Positions 53,866 through 61,728 of a DNA stretch of 64,000 nt are shown piece after piece. Under the pieces are notes generated by a model, which searched no databases, was not told the DNA's origin, and worked only from the letters and a program-made list of their open reading frames with translations. Within the stretch, counting starts at the first letter, position 1, and every line of letters starts with the position of its first letter. This stretch comes from Pseudorhodoferax sp. Leaf274 (GTDB taxonomy: Bacteria > Pseudomonadota > Gammaproteobacteria > Burkholderiales > Burkholderiaceae_C). Made by a program: the position numbers and the translations under genes. The stretch is taken from NCBI RefSeq assembly GCF_001422445.1, contig NZ_LMNA01000001.1, forward strand, positions 1,038,735 through 1,102,734, in the 5' to 3' direction.

Positions 53866-54636
53866 TTATCGGACGAGCAGAACGCCGCCGTCCACGGTCA
53901 GTGTCGTGCCGACCACATAGTCGCCCGCGCGCGAGGCCAGGTAGATGGCGGCGGCGGCCATGTCCTCGGGCTGGCCGATGCGCCGGGCCGGGATGCGTTG
54001 TGCCACCTCGTCGCCCTGGTCGCGCGCGGCGCGGTTCATGTCCGAGGCGAAGGCGCCCGGCGCGATGGCGCTGACCACGATGTTGTCCTCGATCAGGCGC
54101 AGCGCCATGCGTTTGGTCAGGTGGATCAGGCCGGCCTTGCTGGCGGCGTAGGAGTAGGTCTCCAGCGGGTTCACGCCCTGCCCGTCGATGGAGGCGATGT
54201 TGATCACCTTGGCCGACCGGCCCTGGGCCGCCAGCCGCAGCGGCGCGGCCAGCGCCTGGGTGAGGAAGAACGGCGCCTTGAGGTTCAGGTCGACCACCTT
54301 GTCCCAGCCGGCCTCGGGAAAGTCGTCGAAGGGCTCGCCCCAGGCCGCGCCGGCGTTGTTGACCAGGATGTCCAGCTTGGGCTCCAGTGCGACGAAGGCG
54401 TCGGCCAGGGCCCGGGCGCCGGCCACGCTGGACACGTCGGCCGGCAGCGCGATGCAGTGGCCCAGCGCGGCCATCTCGTGCGCGGCCTGGGTGCAGGCCT
54501 CGCCCTTGCGCGCCGAGATGTACACGCGCGCGCCCTGCGCCAGGAAGCCCTCGGCGATCATGCGGCCGATGCCGCGCGAGCCGCCGGTGACGAGGGCCGT
54601 GCGGCCGGCCAGGGAGAACAGGTCTTGGGTCTGCAT
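53866..54636 (-). CDS. Short-chain dehydrogenase/reductase
   Basis: A 256-residue classical SDR. It has the nucleotide loop TGGSRGIGR, NNAGAAWGE, catalytic Ser (NIASIDGQG), Tyr and Lys (YSYAASKAG) and the C-terminal VDGGVLLVR. The pattern is closest to RhlG/gluconate-5-dehydrogenase-type reductases. With the adjacent dehydratase pair it may oxidise a hydroxy-acid such as quinate or shikimate, but sequence alone does not show that. It is divergent from the cyclase-PilZ gene. Confidence 0.9.
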   Translation of the reverse strand: MQTQDLFSLAGRTALVTGGSRGIGRMIAEGFLAQGARVYISARKGEACTQAAHEMAALGHCIALPADVSSVAGARALADAFVALEPKLDILVNNAGAAWGEPFDDFPEAGWDKVVDLNLKAPFFLTQALAAPLRLAAQGRSAKVINIASIDGQGVNPLETYSYAASKAGLIHLTKRMALRLIEDNIVVSAIAPGAFASDMNRAARDQGDEVAQRIPARRIGQPEDMAAAAIYLASRAGDYVVGTTLTVDGGVLLVR

Positions 54637-54732
54637 GGGGGATGTCTCGCTTCGTGGGAGGGGAAGCGGACCAGCTTAGCGGGCCTACACTTGCCCGTCG
54701 CCACTTTGGCGACACCGCCACACCGATCCCGC

Positions 54733-55806
54733 ATGAAACAGATCCACCGCCAGCAGCTGGCCGAGCGCCTGCTGGCACTGGCCGAGACAGGTGCATTGCT
54801 GCAGCCCGATGCGCGTGGGCGCATCGCGGACGTGATCGACAGCGTGGAGCATGCCGATGCCGCGGCCGACCTGCGGCGCGTGACCATCCTGCTGTCCGAC
54901 CTGCGCGGCTTCACGGCGCTGGCGGAGCAGCATTCGGCGCTGGCCATGGTGGAGGCGCTGAACCGCTACCTGGCGCGCATGACGGAGATCATCCTGCGCT
55001 GGGGCGGCGCCATCGACAAGTTCATGGGCGACGCGATCATGGTGCTGTTCGGCGCACCCGATGCGCTGCAGGACGACATCGTCTCGGCCATCGCCTGCGC
55101 CATCGAGATGCAGATCGCCATGGACGAGATCAATGCCGACAACCGGGCCCACGGCATGGCGCCGTGGTTCATGGGCATCGGCATCAACACCGGCGAGGTG
55201 GTGGCGGGGCAGCTGGGCTCGCGGCTGCACAGCGAGTACACGGTGATCGGCGACCAGGTGAACCTGGCCTCGCGCATCGAGGCGCACAGCCTGCGCGGGC
55301 AGATCCTGCTGTCGGAGTCCACCTGGCAGCAGGCGCAGGGGTTCATCGAGACCGGCGATGTCAACGAGGTCAGCGTCAAGGGCAAGCGCGACACCGTGCG
55401 CATGTACGAGCTGCAGGCCACGCAGCGGCCGCACCGGTTGGTGGCGCCCAAGCGCGAGATCCGCAACAGCCCGCGCGTGGAGGTGGACATGCCGCTCGTG
55501 TTCCGCCGGCTCAAGGGCAAGGCCGTGGGCACGCGCCAGCTGGAGGGCTGCATCACCGACCTCAGCTACGGCGGCATGTTCGTGCGCAGTGCCGTGGCGC
55601 TGCAGGCCTTCGACGACATCTGCTTTGCGCTGTCGCTGTCGATGATGGGCCGCGAGCTGACCGAGATCTATGCCAAGGTGCTGCGCGTGGTGCCGCAGCC
55701 CGATGGGCAATTCGGCTACCCGGTGGAGTTCACCGCCATCGAGGCCAAGGCCCAGCAGTCGATCAAGGAGTTCGTCGACGGCATCGTCGAACTCGGCCGG
55801 CCTTAG
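54733..55806 (+). CDS. Class III nucleotide cyclase fused to PilZ domain
   Basis: A 357-residue soluble protein. Residues about 45-235 are a class III adenylate/guanylate cyclase catalytic domain with both metal aspartates (LLSDLRGFTAL and IDKFMGDAIMVLFG) and the GIGINTGEVVAGQLGS and VIGDQVNLASRIE segments. A PilZ domain follows (about 247-350) with the cyclic-di-GMP motifs RNSPR (RxxxR) and DLSYGG (D/NxSxxG). This suggests a cAMP- or cGMP-forming enzyme controlled by cyclic-di-GMP (inference). No membrane segment is present. The ATG at 54733 starts the conserved part. Confidence 0.9.
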   Translation: MKQIHRQQLAERLLALAETGALLQPDARGRIADVIDSVEHADAAADLRRVTILLSDLRGFTALAEQHSALAMVEALNRYLARMTEIILRWGGAIDKFMGDAIMVLFGAPDALQDDIVSAIACAIEMQIAMDEINADNRAHGMAPWFMGIGINTGEVVAGQLGSRLHSEYTVIGDQVNLASRIEAHSLRGQILLSESTWQQAQGFIETGDVNEVSVKGKRDTVRMYELQATQRPHRLVAPKREIRNSPRVEVDMPLVFRRLKGKAVGTRQLEGCITDLSYGGMFVRSAVALQAFDDICFALSLSMMGRELTEIYAKVLRVVPQPDGQFGYPVEFTAIEAKAQQSIKEFVDGIVELGRP

Positions 55807-55829
55807 CGGGCGTTAGAGCGCTGCGGCGC

Positions 55830-56633
55830 TCAGCCCGCAGCCTGGCGTGCGGCGGCCTGCCGCACGAAGATCGGCGAGGCCGTGCTGGCCATGGCCAGCT
55901 CGCCGGCCGCGGTCACCAGCGCGGCGCCCAGTTCCTGCATGCGCTGGCCCGTCAGCCGGATCGCCGGGCCGGCGATGGTGATCACGCCGATGGTGTCCTC
56001 GCCGCGGCGCTGCACCGGTGCCGCCATGGCGTTCATGCCGGGCGCGTAGACCTCCTCGATCAGCGAGAAGCCGCGCGCACGGTCTTCCTGCAGCACCTGC
56101 TCCAGCGCCTTCCAGGTGGTCGGGGCGCGCGGGCCGTAGGCGGCCGGCTCGCCGAAGCCCTGGCGCACGACGAGCTCCAGCGCGCGCTCCTCGTTCAGCG
56201 TCATGAGCCAGGCGTGGCCGCCGGCGCTGCACGACAGGCGCAGGTCGATGCCCATGTCGGGGTCGTAGCGCAGCCCGAAGCGCGCACCCTGGGCCTTGGC
56301 CACGAAGGTCAGCCGGTCGCCGTCGACGATGGCCAGGCGCACCAGTTCGCCGGACACGTCGGCCAGCCGGTCGATGATGGGCTGGGCGATGTCCACGATG
56401 CCGGAGCCGCCCAGGTAGGACAGCCCCAGCGCGGCCAGCTTGGTGGTCAGCGCGTAGTCGCCGTGGTCGCGCATCTGGCGCACGTAGCCGCAGCGCACCA
56501 GCTCGGTCAGCACCCGGTGGCAGGCCGACAGGGGCAGTTCCAGGTCCTGCGCGACGGCCGACAGGGCCTTGCCTTCCGGCCGCGCGGCCAGGTATTCAAG
56601 GACGGACAGGGAACGTTCCAGGGGGCTGCTCAT
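55830..56633 (-). CDS. IclR-family transcriptional regulator
   Basis: A 267-residue IclR regulator. The N-terminal winged helix begins at SSPLERSLSVLEYLAARPEGKALSAVAQDLELPLSACHRVLTELV, and the effector domain (about 80-255) includes LRLSCSAGGHAWL and GVITIAGPAIRLTGQRM. The ATG at 56633 is the family start; a longer frame upstream is non-coding. It is divergent from the PQQ dehydrogenase gene, with IclR-like palindromes between. Those sites and similar ones near 60.5 kb suggest it controls this cluster. Confidence 0.92.
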   Translation of the reverse strand: MSSPLERSLSVLEYLAARPEGKALSAVAQDLELPLSACHRVLTELVRCGYVRQMRDHGDYALTTKLAALGLSYLGGSGIVDIAQPIIDRLADVSGELVRLAIVDGDRLTFVAKAQGARFGLRYDPDMGIDLRLSCSAGGHAWLMTLNEERALELVVRQGFGEPAAYGPRAPTTWKALEQVLQEDRARGFSLIEEVYAPGMNAMAAPVQRRGEDTIGVITIAGPAIRLTGQRMQELGAALVTAAGELAMASTASPIFVRQAAARQAAG

Positions 56634-56754
56634 GGCCGGGATTGTCACCCGAAGCCGGACGCGCCCACACCGCATGCGCTGCGCCGCCATCGCGCTGCTC
56701 GGCCGAACTGCGTACAGGTTTACCCCAGGTGCCAAAGCTGGGTCGGCGCTTAAC

Positions 56755-56780
56755 ATGGAAACATATTCCATATGGAAACA
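56755..56780. promoter_or_regulatory. IclR-type operator cluster before the PQQ dehydrogenase gene
   Basis: TGGAAACATATTCCA (56756-56770) has the 15-bp layout of the known E. coli IclR box, TGGAA-N5-TTCCA. It overlaps a second palindrome, TTCCATATGGAA (56766-56777), and the nonamer ATGGAAACA occurs at 56755 and 56772, 17 bp apart. The sites lie about 110 bp before the PQQ gene and 120 bp before the iclR start. Confidence 0.65.
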
Positions 56781-56884
56781 GTTTCTGACAAGTTGGGTCC
56801 GACTTCCATCGGATCCGACCCAGGCACCGCACGCCTGCCGGCGTGCGGTGCCGGCCGCCATTTTCACAACCACCGGAGACCTGC

Positions 56885-58930
56885 ATGCGCCTTGCGCTTC
56901 TACCTTCCCTGATCATGACGCTGGGCGTCCTGGCGGCCGCGCCGCCGGCGCTGGCGCAGCCCGCGAGCCAGTCCCCCGGCTGCTGCACGGCCACCACGCG
57001 CGACGTCGAGAAGGTCGGCGGCAACCTGGGCAACCAGAATTACTCGGCCCTGCGCCAGATCAACAAGGCCAACGTCAAGCAGCTCGGCGCCATCTGGCTC
57101 AACGAGATCGAAGGCGGCATCACCACCGGCACCAACCAGAGCACGACCATCGTCAAGGACGGCGTGCTCTACATCGAGTCGGCGCTCGGCAAGCTGCACG
57201 CGGTCGATGGCGTCACCGGCCAGACCAAATGGGTCTATCCGGGCAAGGGCACGATCACGCGGCGCGGCCCGGCCATCGGCCAGGGCATGGTCTACACCAT
57301 CGCCACCGGCAACACGGTGGTGGCGCTGAACAAGGACACCGGCCAGGTCGTCTGGGAGAAGCAGATCAATGGCTACGGCAACGTGGCCAAGGTCGGCGTG
57401 GTCTACCACGACGGCATGCTCTACCTGGGCACCAACGACGGCTCGCGCGGTGCCGCGCTGGCGGTGGATGCCAGCAACGGCGCACTCAAGTGGTATTTCT
57501 TCGGCATCCCCGGCCCCGGCGAGTTCGGCTACGACACCTGGGGCGGCGGTCCGCAGAGCGGCGCCACGCCCTGGATCCACCCGGCCGTGGACCCCGAGCT
57601 CAACCTCGTCTACTGGACCTTCGGCAACGCGCGCGGCGGCTCCTCGCAGGACGGCTCGCAGCGCCCGGGCCAGAACCTGTTCGCCAACTCCATCGTCGCC
57701 ACCGACGCCAAGACCGGCGCCTACAAGTGGCACTTCCAGTCGGTGCACCACGACATCTGGGACATGGACAACGTCAACGCGCCGGTGCTGGCGGACGTGA
57801 CCGTCAAGGGCCAGCCGCGCAAGGCCGTGATCTACGGCAGCAAGACGGCCATGTGGTACATCCTGGACCGCACCGACGGCACGCCGCTGATCGGCATCGA
57901 CGAGAAGCCCGTGCCGCAGGATGCGCGCCAGAACACCTGGCCCACCCAGCCCTATCCGCGCGGCGACGCCTGGATGCCGCTGTGCGTGACCGACAGTGGC
58001 CCGGCCCGCGCGGTGCCCAACTTCAAGCGCGGCTGCCTGTATTCCGCGCACTGGGACGAACCCGTCCTGTCCATCCCCGGCCAGGGCGGCGGCGGCGACT
58101 GGAGCCACGTGTCCTTCAGCCACAGCACCAAGCTGGTCTACACCGGCTTCGGCTATGTGAGCTCGGCCCACTCGCTGACCGAGGCCAGCAACGGCCTGCG
58201 CCCGCTGGGCACGGAGATGACGGGCGGCATCGTGGCCATCGACCCGGCCACCAACAAGATCCGCTGGAAGAAGGACATGCCGTACTCGCTCGCGCACGGC
58301 AACGGCATCCTGACCACGGCCTCCGACCTGCTGTTCATCGGCCAGCCCGACGGCAACCTGCTGGGCATGGACGCGCTCAATGGCCGCGAGCTGTGGCGCT
58401 TCCAGACCGGCGCGGCGATCAGCGCCAGCCCCATCACCTACGAGGTCAACGGCGAGCAGTACATGGCGATCTACGCCGGCGGCACCGGCATCCCCTACGG
58501 TGACTCGGCCCAGCGCGGCGACCACCTGTGGGCCTTCAAGGTCGGCGGCACCGTGCCGCAGGCGGCCGAGCCGACCAAGCCCGTCATCCGCCGGCCCATC
58601 TCGGCAGCCGCGGTGGAGGGCAGCGTCGTGAACAACACCGTCACGCTGGCGCGCCAGTGGAGCGGCGGCCAGGTCGGCGGGGCCGAAGCCGGCGGCACGA
58701 ACGCGATGGCACCGCAGCACCTGCGCGTGCCGGTGGGCACCACGGTGACCTTCCACAACCCGGCCACCAATGCCAAGCAGCATTGCGCCACGCAGTTCTT
58801 CGAAGGCCTGTTCAACGCTGGCCCGCTGGCACCGGGCCAGTCGTTCCAGTACACGTTCAGCGAACGCGGCGAGTACTTCTACAACGACTGCACCGACCCG
58901 CGCTCGACCGGCAAGGTCGTCGTGTATTGA
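56885..58930 (+). CDS. Periplasmic PQQ-dependent dehydrogenase with cupredoxin-like C-terminus
   Basis: A 681-residue exported protein with a signal peptide to LAQPA. An eight-bladed PQQ propeller covers about 45-560: repeats such as LYIESALGKLHAVDGVTGQTKW, and the catalytic-region segments WTFGNARGG, YKWHFQSVHHDIWDMDNVNAP and GGIVAIDPATNKIRWKK. The C-terminal 90 residues form a cupredoxin-like domain (HLRVPVGTTVTFHNPATNAKQH to YFYNDCTDPRSTGKVVV). The adjacent Cys pair seen in quinoprotein alcohol dehydrogenase active sites is not at its usual place; the only CC is near residue 32. The substrate is unknown, probably an alcohol. The tail may accept electrons. Confidence 0.88.
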   Translation: MRLALLPSLIMTLGVLAAAPPALAQPASQSPGCCTATTRDVEKVGGNLGNQNYSALRQINKANVKQLGAIWLNEIEGGITTGTNQSTTIVKDGVLYIESALGKLHAVDGVTGQTKWVYPGKGTITRRGPAIGQGMVYTIATGNTVVALNKDTGQVVWEKQINGYGNVAKVGVVYHDGMLYLGTNDGSRGAALAVDASNGALKWYFFGIPGPGEFGYDTWGGGPQSGATPWIHPAVDPELNLVYWTFGNARGGSSQDGSQRPGQNLFANSIVATDAKTGAYKWHFQSVHHDIWDMDNVNAPVLADVTVKGQPRKAVIYGSKTAMWYILDRTDGTPLIGIDEKPVPQDARQNTWPTQPYPRGDAWMPLCVTDSGPARAVPNFKRGCLYSAHWDEPVLSIPGQGGGGDWSHVSFSHSTKLVYTGFGYVSSAHSLTEASNGLRPLGTEMTGGIVAIDPATNKIRWKKDMPYSLAHGNGILTTASDLLFIGQPDGNLLGMDALNGRELWRFQTGAAISASPITYEVNGEQYMAIYAGGTGIPYGDSAQRGDHLWAFKVGGTVPQAAEPTKPVIRRPISAAAVEGSVVNNTVTLARQWSGGQVGGAEAGGTNAMAPQHLRVPVGTTVTFHNPATNAKQHCATQFFEGLFNAGPLAPGQSFQYTFSERGEYFYNDCTDPRSTGKVVVY

Positions 58931-58941
58931 CAGCCCCCGAA

Positions 58942-58967
58942 GCCCCGCCGCCGGATGGCGGTGGGGC
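58942..58967 (+). terminator. Hairpin after the PQQ dehydrogenase gene
   Basis: An 11-bp GC stem (one G-T pair) with a four-base loop, followed by GCACTTTCCT, in the 67-bp spacer before the next gene. It could be a weak terminator or attenuator that lowers expression of the PEP-CTERM gene. Confidence 0.5.
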
Positions 58968-58997
58968 GCACTTTCCTGATCCCACCGGAGACATGAC

Positions 58998-59765
58998 TTG
59001 AACCACCGCATCACCTCGCTCGGCCTGGCCCTGGCCCTCACGCTCGGCGCCGCCACCAGCCACGCGGCCATCGCCCGTTTCGACACCACCAGCTTCGGCT
59101 ACAGCGTCTCCAGCGGCACCCTGGCCTGGACCACCGACGGGCAGTACCAGCGCCTGGACACCGAGGCCGCCTCCGCCGGCGGCACGCTGGGCTACGACAG
59201 CGTGGCCAACGACTGGACCAACTGGTCCAGCCAGGCCCTCTCGGCGTCGACGGCGTATGCCAGCGCTTCGGCCGCCACCGGCACGCAGACGCTGCAGGGC
59301 AACGCGCAGGCCACCCGCACCGACCTGCTGCCCATCGACCTGCCATCCCACATCAGCCGCGCCTACGGCAACCAGGCCGGCGTGTTCAGCCTGACCGACG
59401 ACGGCACCGTCACGTTCACCATCGGCTGGCGCATCGAGGTGCAGGGCGACGCGTCCGACCCGCTGGCCGACTACGGCCATGCCTTCCTGTCGCTGCGGGC
59501 TGGCGCGTACGACGGCAGCTCGGACAACTTCCTGGACGAGGAGCTGTTCTCGTTCGACGCCGTGAGCGGCATGGCCGTGGCCAGTGGCACCTGGGTCGTC
59601 GAGGTGGCCCTGGCCGCCGGCCAGCTGGGCTACTACGACCTGACCGGCACGGCCAGCGCCGAAGCCAGCGCCCAGGGCCCCAGCGAAGTGCCCGAACCGG
59701 GCAGCCTGGCCCTGATCGGCGCCGGCCTCGCGGCGCTGGTGGGCCTGCGCCGGCGCCGCGCCTGA
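58998..59765 (+). CDS. PEP-CTERM sorting-domain protein
   Basis: A 255-residue secreted protein with a signal peptide (ALALTLGAATSHA), a serine/alanine-rich beta core and a C-terminal EVPEPGSLALIGAGLAALVG followed by RRRRA, the exosortase signal. It starts at TTG 58998 with GGAG seven bases upstream; the nearby ATG at 58993 is immediately followed by a stop. It probably belongs to the PQQ dehydrogenase transcription unit. Core function unknown. Confidence 0.83.
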   Translation: MNHRITSLGLALALTLGAATSHAAIARFDTTSFGYSVSSGTLAWTTDGQYQRLDTEAASAGGTLGYDSVANDWTNWSSQALSASTAYASASAATGTQTLQGNAQATRTDLLPIDLPSHISRAYGNQAGVFSLTDDGTVTFTIGWRIEVQGDASDPLADYGHAFLSLRAGAYDGSSDNFLDEELFSFDAVSGMAVASGTWVVEVALAAGQLGYYDLTGTASAEASAQGPSEVPEPGSLALIGAGLAALVGLRRRRA

Positions 59766-59772
59766 ATGCGCA

Positions 59773-59834
59773 ACGGCCCCCGTGCCTGCAGGCGCGGGGG
59801 CCGTCGTGAAGAGAGGGCCCGGCACTGCCGGGCC
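59773..59834. terminator. Two hairpins between convergent genes
   Basis: The first hairpin has arms ACGGCCCCCG (59773-59782) and CGGGGGCCGT (59795-59804). The second has arms GGCCCGGCA (59816-59824) and TGCCGGGCC (59826-59834) with a one-base loop. They separate two convergent PEP-CTERM genes and probably end both transcripts. Confidence 0.7.
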
Positions 59835-59841
59835 TTGCGTT

Positions 59842-60384
59842 TCAGGCCTTCGGGCGGCGGGCGCGGCGCGACCAGCCCAGGCCGGCCAGGCCGGCCAGCA
59901 GCAGGGCGGCGCTGGCGGGCTCGGGCACGTCGTTGACCAGGGTCAGCGTCAGGCTGCCCAGGTTCACGTAGCCCAGGTACTCCTTGCTGACGGACAGGTC
60001 CAGTGCGCCGTCCTGCAGCAGCGCCAGTTCGGCGCCCGTGAAGGAGTAGCTCCAGGCGGTCGGCGGGCTGACTTCGCTGTTGTTCGAGCAGTCGTCCCAC
60101 AGCGAGCAATAGGCCACTTCCACGCCGTCGCCATAGATGAGCACCTCGGTCGTCGTGCTGGAAAAGCCATTGCCGAAGGTACCGCTCAACGTGGCCGAAA
60201 TGATATTGCCGCCGGTCGAGAAATTGAATTGGCCGACATTCAGGCTCAGTGGCCAGGACGACCACACGCTGTCTGGGCTACTGAAATCTGCGAGCGTGCT
60301 GGTCACCACGCCGGCCTGTGCCACGACGGCACCCGCTGCCAGCAATCCGGCGGCGGCCAGCTTTTTCATTCTGGAAAAACGCAT
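59842..60384 (-). CDS. PEP-CTERM sorting-domain protein
   Basis: A 180-residue secreted protein. It has a signal peptide (MKKLAAAGLLAAGAVVAQA), a beta-rich core with one Cys pair (AYCSLWDDCSNN), and the C-terminal signal DVPEPASAALLLAGLAGLGW followed by a basic tail. The ATG at 60384 has GGAG five bases upstream. It is transcribed divergently from the first ThuA-like gene, from a spacer with two IclR-like palindromes. Function unknown. Confidence 0.83.
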   Translation of the reverse strand: MRFSRMKKLAAAGLLAAGAVVAQAGVVTSTLADFSSPDSVWSSWPLSLNVGQFNFSTGGNIISATLSGTFGNGFSSTTTEVLIYGDGVEVAYCSLWDDCSNNSEVSPPTAWSYSFTGAELALLQDGALDLSVSKEYLGYVNLGSLTLTLVNDVPEPASAALLLAGLAGLGWSRRARRPKA

Positions 60385-60479
60385 AAACACTCCAAGTCGT
60401 TGAATCTACAAGCCCCCTTCGTCCCAACCCATTGTCAAGACACAAAAAATTGGTGGCATGCGAGTCTAGCGAGGCTTGG

Positions 60480-60494
60480 TGGAAGATCTTTCCA
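60480..60494. promoter_or_regulatory. IclR-type palindrome
   Basis: TGGAAGATCTTTCCA has the same TGGAA-N5-TTCCA layout as the site before the PQQ dehydrogenase gene. Confidence 0.5.
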
Positions 60495-60534
60495 TGCTTC
60501 CCCTCTTGACGCTCGTGGCTTTTTGCAACAGGAT

Positions 60535-60549
60535 TGGAAAAGTATTCCA
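60535..60549. promoter_or_regulatory. IclR-type palindrome
   Basis: TGGAAAAGTATTCCA matches 13 of 15 bases of TGGAAACATATTCCA at 56756-56770. It lies 40 bp beyond the other palindrome in this spacer (55 bp between their starts). Confidence 0.55.
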
Positions 60550-60706
60550 CATGCTTTGATTCTCTGAAATCAGGCGAATAACGAAAGGGGGAGACATATT
60601 CGTCCAGCCAAGATGCACAGCACCTGAGCGCCACGCCAGGTTCTGAAGATTCGCCTATTTGGACAGGCGCAGCTTCGTTTTCTCATTTCTCTGAAGGATT
60701 AACTCC

Positions 60707-61684
60707 ATGCATCGAAGAATCGATGGCCAGGGCGGCAGCCGCATGCTCGCCTGCGCCTTGGCGCTGGCGGGCGCAGGCCTCGCGCCCGCGGCCTATGCCC
60801 AGCAGGGCGCGCCCGCGCCGGGCAGCCTCGACACGCAGTACAACGCCTGCCGCGGCACCAACCCCAATTGCTACAACGACTGGGGCGCGTTCGCCAACAC
60901 GCCCAACAAGGTGCTGATCTACTCGCGCACGGCCGGCCCGCGCCATGCCAACCTGGGCCCGGCGCTGGCCGCCGGCCTGAACCCGCCGCTGGTGGCCGCC
61001 AATGCCGTGCAGAACGGCCTGATCCGCCTGCTGGCCGCCGAGGGCATCACGGCCGACTGGACCGAGGACGTGGCCCGCATGACCAGCCTGAACGGCTACA
61101 AGGCCATCATCTTCGCCAGCCCCACGCGTGACGCGCTGTGGGACCACGCCAAGAGCGCGGCCGGCGGCACCCAGCTCGATGCCGCGCGCCATGCGCTGCG
61201 CCAGTACATGCGCCGCGGTGGCGGCTTCGTGGGCATCCACAACGCCTTCGGCACGGAATACAACTGGCCTTACTACGAAGGCCTCTTGGGCAATGCCAAC
61301 TTCTACGACCACGGCGCCAACCAGAACGGCACCGTGCGCGTGGTCAACAAGACCGACAGCTCCACCTCCATGCTGCCGGCCAGCTGGGGCTTCAAGGACG
61401 AGTGGTACACGCTGATGCCGTATCCGACGAACGTGAAGTTCCTGATGGTGGTGGACACCAACTCGCTGGCCACCAAGCGCAGCACGCACCCGGGCCACGG
61501 AAAGATGCACCCGGTGTCGTGGTGCCAGTACTACGACGGCGGCCGCTCCTGGGTGACCACGCTGGGCCACGACGCCGGCGCCTTCGCGCAGGACACCTCG
61601 ACCTTCCCGGGCGCTGCCGAATTCCAGAAGCACGTCGTGGCCGGCATCAAGTCGGCCATGGGCCTGGTGCCGTTCTGCAAATGA
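60707..61684 (+). CDS. Secreted ThuA-like domain protein, copy 1 (intact)
   Basis: A 325-residue exported protein with a signal peptide ending AAYAQ. A short Cys-containing segment (NACRGTNPNCYNDWGAF) precedes a ThuA-like (glutamine-amidotransferase-like fold) domain: KVLIYSRTAGPRHAN, EGITADWTEDVARM, RRGGGFVGIHNAFGTEYNWPYYEGLLG and GRSWVTTLGHDAGAF. ThuA-like proteins occur with carbohydrate or trehalose use and beside dehydrogenases; no enzymatic activity can be assigned. AAGGA precedes the ATG. It is followed by a close paralogue. Confidence 0.87.
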   Translation: MHRRIDGQGGSRMLACALALAGAGLAPAAYAQQGAPAPGSLDTQYNACRGTNPNCYNDWGAFANTPNKVLIYSRTAGPRHANLGPALAAGLNPPLVAANAVQNGLIRLLAAEGITADWTEDVARMTSLNGYKAIIFASPTRDALWDHAKSAAGGTQLDAARHALRQYMRRGGGFVGIHNAFGTEYNWPYYEGLLGNANFYDHGANQNGTVRVVNKTDSSTSMLPASWGFKDEWYTLMPYPTNVKFLMVVDTNSLATKRSTHPGHGKMHPVSWCQYYDGGRSWVTTLGHDAGAFAQDTSTFPGAAEFQKHVVAGIKSAMGLVPFCK

Positions 61685-61728
61685 GCGCGCCCCGTCCGGC
61701 TTTCAATCTTTCGATCCAAGGAAACACC

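Larger units (their letters stand above)
60385..60706. other. Divergent intergenic regulatory region
   Basis: A 322-bp spacer, clearly more AT-rich than the surrounding genes, between a PEP-CTERM gene (minus) and a ThuA-like gene (plus). It holds two IclR-like boxes (60480-60494 and 60535-60549) and a TTGACG near 60514. AAGGA lies just before the ThuA-like start. I see no ORF or RNA gene in it. Confidence 0.6.

Noticed and set aside
56885-58930. Quinate dehydrogenase (QuiA) as identity of the PQQ enzyme
   Set aside because: Quinate dehydrogenases of this type have several N-terminal membrane helices; this protein has a signal peptide and is soluble, and it carries a cupredoxin tail.
58993-59001. 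ATG start for the second PEP-CTERM gene
   Set aside because: It is followed by a stop after one codon; the TTG at 58998 gives the signal peptide and has a ribosome site.
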